DNA of 64,000 nucleotides from Dyadobacter jejuensis (lineage in GTDB: Bacteria > Bacteroidota > Bacteroidia > Cytophagales > Spirosomataceae). The first letter of the stretch is position 1; each line of letters starts with the position of its first letter. The stretch covers positions 62,001-126,000 of the forward strand of contig NZ_QGDT01000011.1 of assembly GCF_003149085.1 (NCBI RefSeq), in the 5' to 3' direction. The position numbers and the translations under genes are program-made. Below, in pieces: positions 36,665 through 46,626 of the stretch. The notes under the pieces were generated by a model, which worked only from the letters and a program-made list of their open reading frames with translations, was not told the origin of the DNA and did not search any database.

Positions 36665-36672
36665 TACCTTTG
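36665..36672 (+). promoter_or_regulatory. Promoter -7 element before pyrC (TAccTTTG)
   Basis: An exact TAnnTTTG match 27 bases before the pyrC ATG, with TTG at 36640-36642 (22 bases upstream) as a possible -33 element. Confidence 0.6.
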
Positions 36673-36698
36673 TAGCCTCAAAAAACAAATCGGCCCCT

Positions 36699-38060
36699 AT
36701 GAAAACGCTTATCCTGAATGCCTTAGTCGTAAATGAAAATACAACAAAAGAATTAGACGTACTAATCGCCGATGGTCGAATACTGAAGCTAGGAGCCGAT
36801 TTGCAAAATACCCCCGCCGACCATATCATCGATGCCAAAGGACTACACCTGATTCCGGGGGTGATCGACGACCAGGTACATTTCAGGGAACCAGGGCTTA
36901 CCCACAAAGCCAATATCGCTACAGAAGCACGTGCGGCCGTAGCGGGAGGGGTAACTTCCTTTATGGAAATGCCCAACACCGTGCCCAATGCCCTTACACA
37001 ACCCTTGTTAGAGGATAAATACCAGATTGCCGCCCAGTCGTCGCTGGCCAATTACTCCTTTTTTATGGGAGCTTCCAACGACAACTATGAAGAGGTAATG
37101 CGCACCGACATCAAAAATGTATGCGGAATAAAAGTGTTTATGGGGTCCTCTACTGGCAACATGCTCGTAGATGCTCCTGAAGTACTCAATAAATTATTTG
37201 CTAACGCCCCCTGCCTCATTGCTACACACTGTGAGGATGAAGCCACGGTGCGCCAACGGATGGAGCACTTTAAAGAAGTATATGGAGAAAATGTACCTTA
37301 TAATATTCATGCGCTGATTCGCAATGAAGAAGCTTGCCTAATATCGTCGCGGTTTGCCTCCGACCTTGCCCGCAAGCATGGAACCCGGCTGCATATCTTA
37401 CACATCTCTACGGGTGACGAAACCTCCCTTTTCGAAGTGGGCACTCGGAAAGAAGGGAAAATACGCTTGGCCAATGGCACTCCCAAGCTGATAACCTCCG
37501 AAGCCTGTGTACACCATCTATGGTTCGACGCCGAAGACTATAAGACCTTGGGCAATAACATTAAGTGTAACCCAGCCATTAAAGCGCCGCATCATAAAGA
37601 GGCTATCCTGCAGGCCTTGCTCGACGACCGCATCGACGTGATCGCCACCGACCATGCGCCCCATACCGCCCAAGAAAAGGCACAGCCGTATTGGCAGTCG
37701 CCCTCGGGCCTGCCATTGGTACAGCACTCGCTAAATGTAATGCTAGAGATGAGCCGACAAGGTAAAATAACAATGGAAAGAGCGGTGGAAAAAATGACCC
37801 ATGCCGTGGCCGACTGCTTCCAGATTGCCGACAGAGGCTATATCCGCGAAGGCTACTGGGCCGACTTGGCATTAATAGATCTCAATGCTAAGACGGTGGT
37901 AAAGGCCGATAACCTCCATGCCAAATGTGGCTGGTCCCCCTTTGAAGGTACCGAGTTCCATTCCGAAGTGACCCATACCTTTGTGTCGGGCCACCTGGCC
38001 TATCATAAGGGCCAGTTCGACGAGTCTAAAAAAGGCCAGAGGCTATCGTTTGACCGATAA
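36699..38060 (+). CDS. pyrC: Dihydroorotase
   Basis: About 453 residues from ATG 36699, 27 bases after a TAccTTTG promoter element; a longer frame to 36612 would overlap it and the comF start. It catalyses ring closure of carbamoyl aspartate in pyrimidine synthesis. Amidohydrolase motifs: LIPGVIDDQVHFREPGLTHK, IATHCEDEAT, LHILHISTGDE, and IATDHAPHT. The first His of the usual HxH metal pair is Gln here (DQVHFREP), which I believe is normal for the Bacteroidota clade of this enzyme. Its 3' end overlaps the convergent Nudix gene by 18 bases. Confidence 0.93.
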   Translation: MKTLILNALVVNENTTKELDVLIADGRILKLGADLQNTPADHIIDAKGLHLIPGVIDDQVHFREPGLTHKANIATEARAAVAGGVTSFMEMPNTVPNALTQPLLEDKYQIAAQSSLANYSFFMGASNDNYEEVMRTDIKNVCGIKVFMGSSTGNMLVDAPEVLNKLFANAPCLIATHCEDEATVRQRMEHFKEVYGENVPYNIHALIRNEEACLISSRFASDLARKHGTRLHILHISTGDETSLFEVGTRKEGKIRLANGTPKLITSEACVHHLWFDAEDYKTLGNNIKCNPAIKAPHHKEAILQALLDDRIDVIATDHAPHTAQEKAQPYWQSPSGLPLVQHSLNVMLEMSRQGKITMERAVEKMTHAVADCFQIADRGYIREGYWADLALIDLNAKTVVKADNLHAKCGWSPFEGTEFHSEVTHTFVSGHLAYHKGQFDESKKGQRLSFDR

Positions 38061-38465
38061 ATATTCGTTATAATGACGGATAATATCCCAATCGCCTTCT
38101 GTCCAGTCCAGTTCAGTGAGGGCTTCCGGTCCCAGCCAGAGTATCTTTTCATGCTCTGAAAGGGTCATTTCAAAGGATTTGAGACGACAAATGAAAGGCA
38201 CCAGGACAATTTCACGCCAGCCTTGGTCCTTGACGGTCTCGGGCAATGGGCGGATTATCTCTATGTCCACGTCCAGTTCCTCCCTGATTTCGCGGTAAAG
38301 GGTCTGCTCATCGGTTTCATTTTTTTCCTGTTTGCCACCCGGAAACTCCCACTTTAAGGGAAAGGAAAGATGCGCACTACGCTGGGCGGCAAGTACCAGC
38401 CCCTCATGCTCAATGATAGCACAAGGTACGCGAACTACTAATTTTATTGGACAATAAGTATCCAT
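38043..38465 (-). CDS. Nudix hydrolase, MutT-like
   Basis: About 140 residues from ATG 38465 (MDTYCPIKLVVRVPCAIIEH); an upstream in-frame start at 38495 adds ten residues. The Nudix box is complete: GGKQEKNETDEQTL then YREIREELDV. FPLKWEFPGGK before it is the MutT/(d)CTPase-type substrate site, so it may clean oxidised nucleotides such as 8-oxo-dGTP. It is preceded by the large repeat array and ends inside the convergent pyrC. Confidence 0.9.
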   Translation of the reverse strand: MDTYCPIKLVVRVPCAIIEHEGLVLAAQRSAHLSFPLKWEFPGGKQEKNETDEQTLYREIREELDVDIEIIRPLPETVKDQGWREIVLVPFICRLKSFEMTLSEHEKILWLGPEALTELDWTEGDWDIIRHYNEYLSVKR

Positions 38466-38535
38466 GCAGAGACGGTCGATCAAAATTCTCCGCAAAAGTA
38501 CAATAACTATTCCAATTATAGGGTTGTTGGGGATT

Positions 38536-39215
38536 TTTTAGGTTTTAGGTTTTAGGTTTTAGGTTTTAGGTTTTAGGCAGTAGGCCGTAGGCTTTAGGCA
38601 TTTTGTATGGTGCAGTTTGCTTATAGCCTTGCAGGCGATAGGCCGTAGGCCTTTTGTATAGTGCTTATTGCTTAAAGCCTTGCAGGCGATAGGCCGTAGG
38701 CCTTTTGTATAGTGCTTATTGCTTAAAGCCTTGCAGGCCGTAGGCAATAGGCGGTAGGCGGTAAGCCTTTTGTATGGTGCAATTTGCTTAAAGCTTATTG
38801 CTTAAAGCTTAAAGCCTTGTAGGCAGTAGGCAATAGGCAGTATGCGGTAAGCTTTTTGTATCGTGAAATTTGCTTAAAGCTTATTGCTTACAGCTTAAAG
38901 CCTTGCAGGCCGTAGGCATTAGGCAATAGGCGTTAGGCAGTATGCGGTAAGCCTTTAGTATGGTGAAATTTGCTTAAAGCTTATTGCTTAAAGCTTAAAG
39001 CTTATTGCTTACAGCTTAAAGCCTTGTAGGCCGTAGGCAATAGGCGATAGGCAGTATGCCGTAAGCCTTTTGTATGGTGAAATTTGCTTAAAGCTTATTG
39101 CTTACGGCTTAAAGCCTTGTAGGCCGTTAGTTTAGTGCATTTTGCTTAATGCATACAGCTTACGGCATACAGCCCAGAAGGCTTCCTGCATCATGCCTAC
39201 GGCCTATTGCCTAAA
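38536..39215. repeat. Large degenerate array of 7-base repeats
   Basis: About 680 bases between ruvB and the Nudix gene. It opens with six copies of TTTTAGG (38536-38577). The rest mixes AGGCNNT and GCTTANN heptamers with a conserved anchor (ttttgtatggtg or close variants) at 38601, 38652, 38703, 38768, 38854, 38954 and 39068. The anchor spacings are 51, 51, 65, 86, 100 and 114 bases, each 51 plus a whole number of heptamers. Frames through it translate only to repetitive sequence, so I do not regard it as coding. Confidence 0.9.
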
Positions 39216-39225
39216 AAACTATTAC

Positions 39226-40251
39226 CTAAAAAAGCTCCCCGGCCCTGTGCCTGGGCAGTACGCCTAGGTGGTGAAAAGCCTTTTCGGTGACTTCTCTACC
39301 TCGGGCGGTACGTTTCATATAGCCTTCTTTGATCAAAAAGGGCTCATAGACCTCCTCGATCGTTTCGGCCTCTTCACCACAGGCCGTAGCGATGGTCGAT
39401 AGCCCTACAGGGCCACCCTTAAACTTCTCTACGATAGTCGATAGGATACGGTTATCCATCTCATCCAACCCATTTTGATCTACGTCCAAGGCCTTCAGGG
39501 CCATTTCGGCTATGGCTACGGTAATACTGCCATCGCCCTTTACCTGGGCGAAGTCGCGGGTACGGCGCAGCAGGTTATTGGCAATACGAGGGGTACCGCG
39601 GCTGCGTCGGGCTATTTCGAAGGCGGCATCGTCGCCTAGAGGGGTCTCTAAGATGGCTGCTGACCGCTTTAAAATCTTGGACAAAAGCGCTGCATCATAA
39701 TACTCTAGTCGGGCGTTAATCCCAAAGCGCGCCCGTAGCGGAGAGGTAAGCATTCCGGCGCGGGTGGTAGCCCCTATTAGCGTAAAGGGATTGAGTCCTA
39801 TCTGAATACTCCGGGCATTGGGGCCGCTGTCGAGCATGATGTCGATCTTATAATCCTCCATGGCCGAATACAAATACTCTTCCACGACGGGATTGAGCCG
39901 GTGGATTTCATCGATAAACAGGACGTCGAACTCCTGGAGGTTGGTGAGGAGCCCTGCCAAGTCGCTGGGTTTGTCCAGTACCGGCCCCGACGTGATCTTG
40001 ATCCCTGCTCCCAGCTCATTGGCTACAATATTGGAGAGGGTGGTCTTGCCTAGCCCCGGAGGGCCATGTAGCAGGACATGGTCCAGGGCGTCGCCCCTTT
40101 GACGGGCCGCCTGCACGAATATTTTTAAATTCTCTAATATCTTATCCTGTCCAGAAAAATCGTCGAAGGTCAGGGGCCTTAGGGCCTTTTCAATTTCCTT
40201 CTCCGTATTGGATAGATTCTCCTTATCTCCCGACAGATAGTCTTGGCGCAT
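39226..40251 (-). CDS. ruvB: Holliday junction branch migration ATPase RuvB
   Basis: A 341-residue AAA+ motor that drives branch migration of Holliday junctions with RuvA. Starts with [20 protein letters not shown]; Walker [18 protein letters not shown] (about residue 65), Walker [12 protein letters not shown], sensor 1 GATTRAGML, Arg finger in PLRARFGI, and the C-terminal winged helix ending [19 protein letters not shown] ([19 protein letters not shown]). ruvA and ruvC are not in the window. The repeat array lies immediately downstream. Confidence 0.97.
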   Translation of the reverse strand: MRQDYLSGDKENLSNTEKEIEKALRPLTFDDFSGQDKILENLKIFVQAARQRGDALDHVLLHGPPGLGKTTLSNIVANELGAGIKITSGPVLDKPSDLAGLLTNLQEFDVLFIDEIHRLNPVVEEYLYSAMEDYKIDIMLDSGPNARSIQIGLNPFTLIGATTRAGMLTSPLRARFGINARLEYYDAALLSKILKRSAAILETPLGDDAAFEIARRSRGTPRIANNLLRRTRDFAQVKGDGSITVAIAEMALKALDVDQNGLDEMDNRILSTIVEKFKGGPVGLSTIATACGEEAETIEEVYEPFLIKEGYMKRTARGREVTEKAFHHLGVLPRHRAGELF

Positions 40252-40330
40252 ACACTAGCTATTTTTCTTAAGGACAAACAGAGCCCTCTACGGCTCAAAA
40301 ATAACCTATTTTTCCCGAATTACCCAGAGC

Positions 40331-43204
40331 CTAGCGGATCAGCATGACCGATCCCCGCTTCACGATCGGGGCCCTTTCCGGAAAATACAAGGCCTCATAG
40401 GACAGCACGTAGGGATAGGCTCCCGGCTGCACCAAAACGCCCTTATAGGTACCATCCCATAGGTTGTCGACATCTTCGGTGGCGAATATCACCTCTCCCC
40501 AACGGTTGTATATCCGCATGGTAAAATTGGTAAAATAAGCGCCAAAGACTTGAAAGGTCTCATTATGCCCTTCCCCGTCGGGCGTAAAGGCATCGGGGAT
40601 AAAGAATCGGGGCTCGCAACGGTCAATAACCGTTGTAGACTGAGAGGTAACACAGCCTTCTGGGTTGGTGGCACTTACGGTATACACGCCAGCCGTATTC
40701 GTGGTAAAGGTTTGTGTGGTATCTCCAGTAGGATACCAAAGATATTTTAGTGAACCTATCCCATTGGCGTCCACGATTACCGATTGGCCGTCGGGTATAC
40801 ATAAGGAATACTCGGGTATAAGATTCAGAATGGGTGAAGGCCTTTCACCCACTACAAGGGTGTCGGAATTGTAACAATCATTACGGTCTTTTACCACCAC
40901 AAAATACTCGCCCGGCTGGCTAACGGTGATATCTTTGGTAGACTCCCCATTGCTCCAATTGAACTCTATCCACCTAGTACTAGGCACGGAAAGCACTATA
41001 GAGCTATCTCTACAGAGGGTGGTATCGGGCCCAATATCGATGGCCGGTGGGCGGCGTAAGGTAATCTGAATCGTATCGGAAGCATAGCAATCGGCTTGAG
41101 GACCATTATAGGCCAAGGCTATATATTGGCCTGTATTTAAGGCCCGATAGTCCTTCTCACGGCCTACCACTCTGCCTGCATGGATCCACACATAACCCTG
41201 TGCTTGTACATTGGCACTTAGCGGCACATAGGCCCCGCAGGTATCCTTGTCGGGCCCAAGGTCCAACCCAGTAGGCGTTTCGTAAATGGTAATTTCCTGG
41301 ATAATCAGCGTATCGGTACATTTGTTCATGGCTCTCAAAGCCACCTGATAGGTCCCGGGCGTGGTATAGGTAAAAGTGGTTTGCTGTTCGCTAGAAGGAG
41401 GAGTAAAACCACCTGTTGGATAGTCGAAACTCCAGGAATAGGTATCCTCTATGGGGTCACAGATGGGGCTGGCCTGAAAGCTGGTGGGTTCATTGGTACA
41501 GAAACCCTCGGCTTCAAAACCCGGCCCCGAACTTTCCTGGGTAAAGTCCTGAACCATATTGGGGAGTCCTAATTCACTTACTTTACCCCCCAGGCTTACG
41601 CCTTCACGTTCATATTCCACTCCAGTAATGGAGTTTCCCTCTGGCTCCCCTATAACCGCCAAATATTCACTGCCTTCAATAGCCATATAAATCCTACCAT
41701 CCGGGCCTATTTGTAGGGCACCGAAGGTTTCCGTTGCCGAGCTATCGAGGGCGATGGCCGTTTCTATAATAAGGCTATCGGGCAAAGTGAGGTCGTATTG
41801 TAGCAGATAGCTGCTCTCCCCATCCTTTCCTTGGAAGGATACATACATTTTTTCACCACTAGGCGAAAACTCCACCCCGTAGGCCGTAGGTGGAGCAGGG
41901 CCAAGGTCCAAGGTTTTTGTTAGCGACAAGGTGCCAGTCGAATCATTGAAACTATACAATTCCACAAAGTTCTGTGGAGGGCCTGGTACCACCACGGCCA
42001 AGGTACGCTCCCCTGTTAATGAGTCGGGAGCAGAGAATTTCATATACCCCTCCGCTTCGGTGGTAGTATCTCTAGGCATTCCTAATTGGACCGTGCTTTC
42101 TTGAATAAAACCCGCGTTAGTAGCATGAAAAATGCGAAAGGTATTGTCCCCATAATCATGCGAAATAACCCAGTAGGTACTGTCGCGGTCGTTACGAACG
42201 GAGGCAATATTTTCGGTAGTGGGCTTTTGTAAGGTAGTATTCTGTTCTATGATCGCTCCTTTCCCGTCGTTCCGGCGCATATCGACCACACTGAGCGTCA
42301 ACAATTGCTCCCCGTTGATGTCGGAGGTAGTAATGACGTTGTACAAATATTCACAGCCCTTACAAGTAGGCTGTGGGACAATCAGCACCGATTGAGTAGA
42401 ATTGGGGCTTCCTTTTAGGTCGACGCAGGTGGTCAGGTCATAGCAATTCATTTTGTCCCCATCCTTATTATAAATGGTGATCCCATCGGTATAAAATAGC
42501 AGCTCCCCCTTCGAATTGGATATGGAAGAAGTCCCCTCTGTAGTATTTAAGTTTCCATCGGTCAGGGGGGTTGGGGGATTATTGTTAAAGTCTAACCCCG
42601 CATTGGCTCCAAAATACCATTTTGCCCCTTCCTGATTGGAAGGTTCCATGCAAATTTTTACATTAATTCGATCTTGAATGGTACAACCATTGGGCATAAT
42701 GACCTCTACGGAATAGCACCCAGAACTATCGACCGTAATGGTCTGGGTGGTATCGCCTTTAGGATACCAGATATATCGAGCACCAGCTGGTGCTCCATTG
42801 GGATAAGGATCTAGTAAGATAGAGTCTCCAGGGCAGATGGTAGAGTCTGTTTTCCACTCCTGAAATGCAGGAGGGAGCTCCCCGATCTCCACCGGCTTAC
42901 TTACCGTTTGAGTGGTTCCATCGGATAGGGTCCGATTTAAAGTTACCGTATAAGTTCCTGGTGTCAGATAGGAATATAGGGCATTCTTTCCCGTACCCGT
43001 ACCCACTCCATCGCCAAACTCCCAGCTCCACGCCACCCCGGTGCTCAACGTATCTCTGAAGAGAGTCATATCGTCCTCACAATCGAGATCCTGTACACAT
43101 GGCCCCTCCACCACAAACTGCGCCCTTGCACCAGCTATTGAAAGCAAGCTTAGGAACAGGAAGGTGAAAAATTGTTGCCTGTATATGATATAATTTTGAC
43201 CCAT
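40331..43204 (-). CDS. Large secreted PKD/Ig-like protein with T9SS type B sorting domain
   Basis: A 957-residue protein with a signal peptide (FLFLSLLSIAGARAQ). A PKD domain at about 40-110 (WEFGDGVGTGTG, LTPGTYTVTL); an Ig-like segment; a beta-propeller-like region (GAKWYFGANAGLDFNN, GELLFYTDGITIYN) at about 195-560; a second PKD (TYTTPGTYQVALRA); Ig-like repeats with DIGPDTTLCRDSS; and a C-terminal type B domain of gliding-motility form (PDAFTPDGEGHNETF, IYNRWGEVIF, GTYKGVLVQPGAYPYVL). Type B domains are exported by T9SS with the help of PorP/SprF proteins, and such a gene begins 229 bases away in the opposite direction. Likely a cell-surface adhesin or filament. Confidence 0.88.
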   Translation of the reverse strand: MGQNYIIYRQQFFTFLFLSLLSIAGARAQFVVEGPCVQDLDCEDDMTLFRDTLSTGVAWSWEFGDGVGTGTGKNALYSYLTPGTYTVTLNRTLSDGTTQTVSKPVEIGELPPAFQEWKTDSTICPGDSILLDPYPNGAPAGARYIWYPKGDTTQTITVDSSGCYSVEVIMPNGCTIQDRINVKICMEPSNQEGAKWYFGANAGLDFNNNPPTPLTDGNLNTTEGTSSISNSKGELLFYTDGITIYNKDGDKMNCYDLTTCVDLKGSPNSTQSVLIVPQPTCKGCEYLYNVITTSDINGEQLLTLSVVDMRRNDGKGAIIEQNTTLQKPTTENIASVRNDRDSTYWVISHDYGDNTFRIFHATNAGFIQESTVQLGMPRDTTTEAEGYMKFSAPDSLTGERTLAVVVPGPPQNFVELYSFNDSTGTLSLTKTLDLGPAPPTAYGVEFSPSGEKMYVSFQGKDGESSYLLQYDLTLPDSLIIETAIALDSSATETFGALQIGPDGRIYMAIEGSEYLAVIGEPEGNSITGVEYEREGVSLGGKVSELGLPNMVQDFTQESSGPGFEAEGFCTNEPTSFQASPICDPIEDTYSWSFDYPTGGFTPPSSEQQTTFTYTTPGTYQVALRAMNKCTDTLIIQEITIYETPTGLDLGPDKDTCGAYVPLSANVQAQGYVWIHAGRVVGREKDYRALNTGQYIALAYNGPQADCYASDTIQITLRRPPAIDIGPDTTLCRDSSIVLSVPSTRWIEFNWSNGESTKDITVSQPGEYFVVVKDRNDCYNSDTLVVGERPSPILNLIPEYSLCIPDGQSVIVDANGIGSLKYLWYPTGDTTQTFTTNTAGVYTVSATNPEGCVTSQSTTVIDRCEPRFFIPDAFTPDGEGHNETFQVFGAYFTNFTMRIYNRWGEVIFATEDVDNLWDGTYKGVLVQPGAYPYVLSYEALYFPERAPIVKRGSVMLIR

Positions 43205-43433
43205 GTTTCGTTAATAGTTCAAGCGCCCCTTACCAGACCCATTGCAATAGTAGCGGAATATATAAGCATCTAACGAAAATTAGAGGCGTAAATTTTGCCC
43301 GCTAGCGTTAGAAAATTGCCGGGTATTCAAATAATAGTACGCAAATTGATGATAATTTGTGATATTCATATTCTAATTGGCTTAGTTTATCCATATCATA
43401 CACCTCACTATACGGTTCGCAATATCCATTCCT

Positions 43434-44462
43434 ATGCTTAAAAAAGTACTGCTGTTACTCTTATTGACACTATTTACTTTGAAAGGTTGGGCTCAAGACC
43501 CACAATTTTCACAGTTTTATGCCAATCCGCTATATCTGAACCCCGCCTTAGCTGGAGGAGCCTTAGCGCCTAGAGCAACCATAAATTACCGCAACCAATG
43601 GCCTTCTCTTTCGGCCAACTTCGTTACCACCACTTTCGGTGCCGACGTTTTCCTTCCCAACTATAACAGTGGTCTGGGTGTATTAGTTACCATGGATAGC
43701 CAAGGACTGGGCAATTTAAAATCGACAGAAGCGGCCCTGCAATACTCCTATCAAATAGGGCTGGATGAAGTTACGTCCTTAAGATTTGGCATCCAAGGGG
43801 GATTTGCCTCTAGGACGCTCGATTATTATGGTTTAACTTTTGGTGACCAATTTACCAACGGCGGACTCACCGGCAACCCCTCTTCCGACCCCTTCGCCCA
43901 AGGGGGCCCTAACGTCAACTACGCCGACTTTTCCGCTGGCATGATGATCTACTCCGACTGGTACTGGGCCGGACTATCCGCGCATCACCTCAACCGCCCC
44001 AACCAGGCCTTCTCGAATGTAGAGGCCCGTTTACCCATCAAAACGAGTTTTCAGGCCGGTTTGCGCATACCCTTTGCTGGATACACCTATTTGGGAAACG
44101 AGATTGACAAGGAAAAAACTATTTCTCCTGCCATATTATACAAGAAACAAGGAAAATACGACCAGCTCGACCTTGGCATGTACATGACCCTGGAACCCTT
44201 GGTACTGGGGGCTTGGTACCGTGGTATCCCCTTCAAAAAATATGACGCCGGAATCAACAACCATGAGGCGCTTATCCTGCTCGCAGGCTTTCGACAGGAC
44301 CGTTTTTCTATAGGTTACAGCTATGACCTCACCATTTCGACCTTGGGTGCCAGCAGTGGTGGGGCCCACGAAATCTCGCTCTCCTATGTTTTCGATCCCT
44401 TAACACCAAAACAGAAACGCTCCAAGGCTAGGAAAAGAGAGCTTTCCTGTCCTAAATTTTAA
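43434..44462 (+). CDS. PorP/SprF-family T9SS membrane protein
   Basis: A 342-residue outer-membrane barrel with signal peptide (LLLLLLTLFTLKGWAQ) and the family start DPQFSQFYANPLYLNPALAGG, NYRNQWPSL, and FLPNYNSGLGVLVTMD. SprF in Flavobacterium is needed to secrete and attach the type-B-domain adhesin SprB. This copy is divergent from a type-B-domain protein gene, which suggests that the two work as a pair. Confidence 0.92.
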   Translation: MLKKVLLLLLLTLFTLKGWAQDPQFSQFYANPLYLNPALAGGALAPRATINYRNQWPSLSANFVTTTFGADVFLPNYNSGLGVLVTMDSQGLGNLKSTEAALQYSYQIGLDEVTSLRFGIQGGFASRTLDYYGLTFGDQFTNGGLTGNPSSDPFAQGGPNVNYADFSAGMMIYSDWYWAGLSAHHLNRPNQAFSNVEARLPIKTSFQAGLRIPFAGYTYLGNEIDKEKTISPAILYKKQGKYDQLDLGMYMTLEPLVLGAWYRGIPFKKYDAGINNHEALILLAGFRQDRFSIGYSYDLTISTLGASSGGAHEISLSYVFDPLTPKQKRSKARKRELSCPKF

Positions 44463-44716
44463 ACCTAAAACTTTTGGATGATGATCATTTTATAGGAGAC
44501 CGTATCCCGAATAATCTTGAACCAACCTGCTCACCATCGGCATAGATACCCCCGCCAAAAATTAGAAAATCGTTTTCAGAAAATGTCTGATCACCCAACC
44601 CGACTGCCGACGCCTCCGGTCGTTATAAAGTCTATTGCCCAATAAGGGTATAAGTCCCTTTACTTCGACTTTTTATAAAGTCTTTATTTTTTTACAAACA
44701 TTAAGCCTGCTATTTT

Positions 44717-45502
44717 ATGTACCATTTCAGCCTGAAGCCATTTGCCTTACTTTTCCTGGCCTTAATAACCTCCCTCTCCTGGGCTAAGGCCCCCAAAAGA
44801 GAATTTTATCAAATAAAAATTTACCGTATTAATAGTAGCGAACAAGGCGATAGAGTAGAAAAGTACCTCAAAGACGCCTATATCCCCGCCATGCACCGGA
44901 TAGGCATCAAGAATATCGGGGTATTTAAGCCCGTAACTTCCGATAGCCTTTCAGGAAAACAGATTTATGTGCTTACGCCTTTCAAATCTTTGGATCAGCT
45001 GGCACAGCTCCCCTCCACTTTGGAGAAAGACAAGCAATATCTTTCGGCAGGCAAGGACTACCTCGACGCAGCATACAATAACGCCCCCTATCAACGGATA
45101 GAAACCACCATACTTCGGGCATTTGAAGGACACCCCTTTATAAGCAAACCGGCCTTATCGGGTAGCAAAGCCGAACGCATCTATGAACTTCGTAGCTATG
45201 AAAGTGCTACCGAAAAGCTCCACCTCAACAAGGTTAGGATGTTCAACGATGGCAACGAAGTAGGTATTTTCGATCGCTTAGGCTTCAATGCCGTGTTTTA
45301 TGGAGAGGTAGTATCTGGGGGAACCATGCCTAACCTGATGTATATGACTACCTTCGACAATAAGGCCTCCCGCGATGCCCATTGGAAAGCCTTTACCGAC
45401 GATGCCGAATGGGCTAAAGTAAAAGTAATTCCTGAGTTTCAGCACAACGTTTCCAAGAATATTCAGAAGTTCCTTTTCCCGACAGAATATTCCGATATCT
45501 AA
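44717..45502 (+). CDS. NIPSNAP-family secreted protein
   Basis: A 261-residue protein with signal peptide (LLFLALITSLSWAKA). Two ferredoxin-like NIPSNAP modules: REFYQIKIYRINSSEQGDRV (about 28-125) and ERIYELRSYESATEKLHLNK (about 155-255), with MYMTTFDNKASRDAHWKAF at the end of the second. Bacterial members are common in Cytophagales but have no agreed function. It ends at a terminator. Confidence 0.85.
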   Translation: MYHFSLKPFALLFLALITSLSWAKAPKREFYQIKIYRINSSEQGDRVEKYLKDAYIPAMHRIGIKNIGVFKPVTSDSLSGKQIYVLTPFKSLDQLAQLPSTLEKDKQYLSAGKDYLDAAYNNAPYQRIETTILRAFEGHPFISKPALSGSKAERIYELRSYESATEKLHLNKVRMFNDGNEVGIFDRLGFNAVFYGEVVSGGTMPNLMYMTTFDNKASRDAHWKAFTDDAEWAKVKVIPEFQHNVSKNIQKFLFPTEYSDI

Positions 45503-45523
45503 TCGTATTTAACTATATTTCCA

Positions 45524-45578
45524 CCCTTAGTCGGCGCCACAAACCATCACTGGAAAGTGGCCTAGCTAAGGGTTTTTT
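45524..45578 (+). terminator. Terminator after the NIPSNAP gene
   Basis: Outer stem cccttag/ctaaggg with an inner gccac/gtggc stem, then six T, 22-76 bases after the stop codon. Confidence 0.75.
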
Positions 45579-45605
45579 ATTTTAAGTCAACAAAATAAAT
45601 GAGAT

Positions 45606-46616
45606 ATGAAAGCTGCCGTATTGCAAAATTTAAGAGAAGCGCTAGAAATTCAAGATATAGACAAGCCTACAGCAGGTGCTGGAGAGGTGGTAGTACAGGT
45701 AAAGTCGGCCTCCCTCAACCACCGCGACTTATGGATCCAGAAGGGGTTGTACCCCCGTATCGTCACCCCACTGGTGGTGGGCTCTGATGGGGCAGGAGTA
45801 GTTACCGACCTAGGAGAAGGGGTGGCCTCCGAATGGCTTCATAAGGAGGTCATCATGAACCCTTCCCATAACTGGGGCGACAATCCAGACTATTATGGAG
45901 CCGATCATAAAATACTGGGTATGCCCGACAACGGTACCTTCGCCGAATATATCAAAATCGAAGCCAAATATTTGGTAGAAAAGCCAGCACATTTATCCTT
46001 TGAACAGGCGGCGGCCTTGCCCTTAGCGGGCCTTACAGGTTATCGAGCCTTGTTTACACGCTGTGGGCTCCGGCCTACCGACAAGGTGCTTATCACGGGT
46101 GCGGGTGGAGGAGTGGCCCTGCTGGCCATTCAGATGGCCGTAGCTATTGGGGCCGAAGTATGGGTTACCTCGGGCTCCGACGACAAAATAGCCAAAGCCA
46201 TGGATATGGGGGCCAAAGGGGGCATCAACTATAAAAATCCTACCTGGTACCGCGACCTTCTCGTAAAGGCCAGAGGGCCCAAAACTGGCTATTTCAACGT
46301 AATCATAGACAGTGCAGGGGGGGCAGGCTTCACGTTCCTCACCGATCTGGCCGCTCCTGGAGCCAATATTTGCTTTTACGGAGGTGGCCGAGGCAATATC
46401 ACCGATCTGGTACCTGCCAAGATATTTTTTAAACAGTTGAATATCAAAGGAACCACCATGGGTAATGATGCCGAGTTCGCCGACATGGTCGCCTTAATCT
46501 CCGAAAAGAAGATCGTTCCCGTCATTGACAGAACCTTCACGCTCGACCAAGCCGAAGAGGCGCTTCAATATATGGAGTCAGGTCAGCAGTTTGGGAAAAT
46601 CATGCTGAATATATAG
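45606..46616 (+). CDS. Zinc-binding dehydrogenase / quinone oxidoreductase-like (MDR) protein
   Basis: A 336-residue medium-chain dehydrogenase/reductase. N-terminal GroES-like domain (SLNHRDLWIQKGLYP, VVGSDGAGVV, AEYIKIEAKYL) and Rossmann domain with VLITGAGGGVALLAIQMA (Gly motif about residue 163). The Cys ligands for a structural zinc are absent, and the catalytic-zinc ligands are not all evident, so it may be a zinc-free oxidoreductase. Substrate unknown. Confidence 0.85.
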   Translation: MKAAVLQNLREALEIQDIDKPTAGAGEVVVQVKSASLNHRDLWIQKGLYPRIVTPLVVGSDGAGVVTDLGEGVASEWLHKEVIMNPSHNWGDNPDYYGADHKILGMPDNGTFAEYIKIEAKYLVEKPAHLSFEQAAALPLAGLTGYRALFTRCGLRPTDKVLITGAGGGVALLAIQMAVAIGAEVWVTSGSDDKIAKAMDMGAKGGINYKNPTWYRDLLVKARGPKTGYFNVIIDSAGGAGFTFLTDLAAPGANICFYGGGRGNITDLVPAKIFFKQLNIKGTTMGNDAEFADMVALISEKKIVPVIDRTFTLDQAEEALQYMESGQQFGKIMLNI

Positions 46617-46626
46617 CGCTGGAATT

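Noticed and set aside
38559..38747. Minus-strand frame giving repeated CKALSNKHYTKGLRP peptides
   Set aside because: It is a translation of the heptamer array and not a gene.
38536..39215. CRISPR array
   Set aside because: Units are not separated by unique spacers of even length, and the repeat is built from 7-base steps; no cas genes are near.
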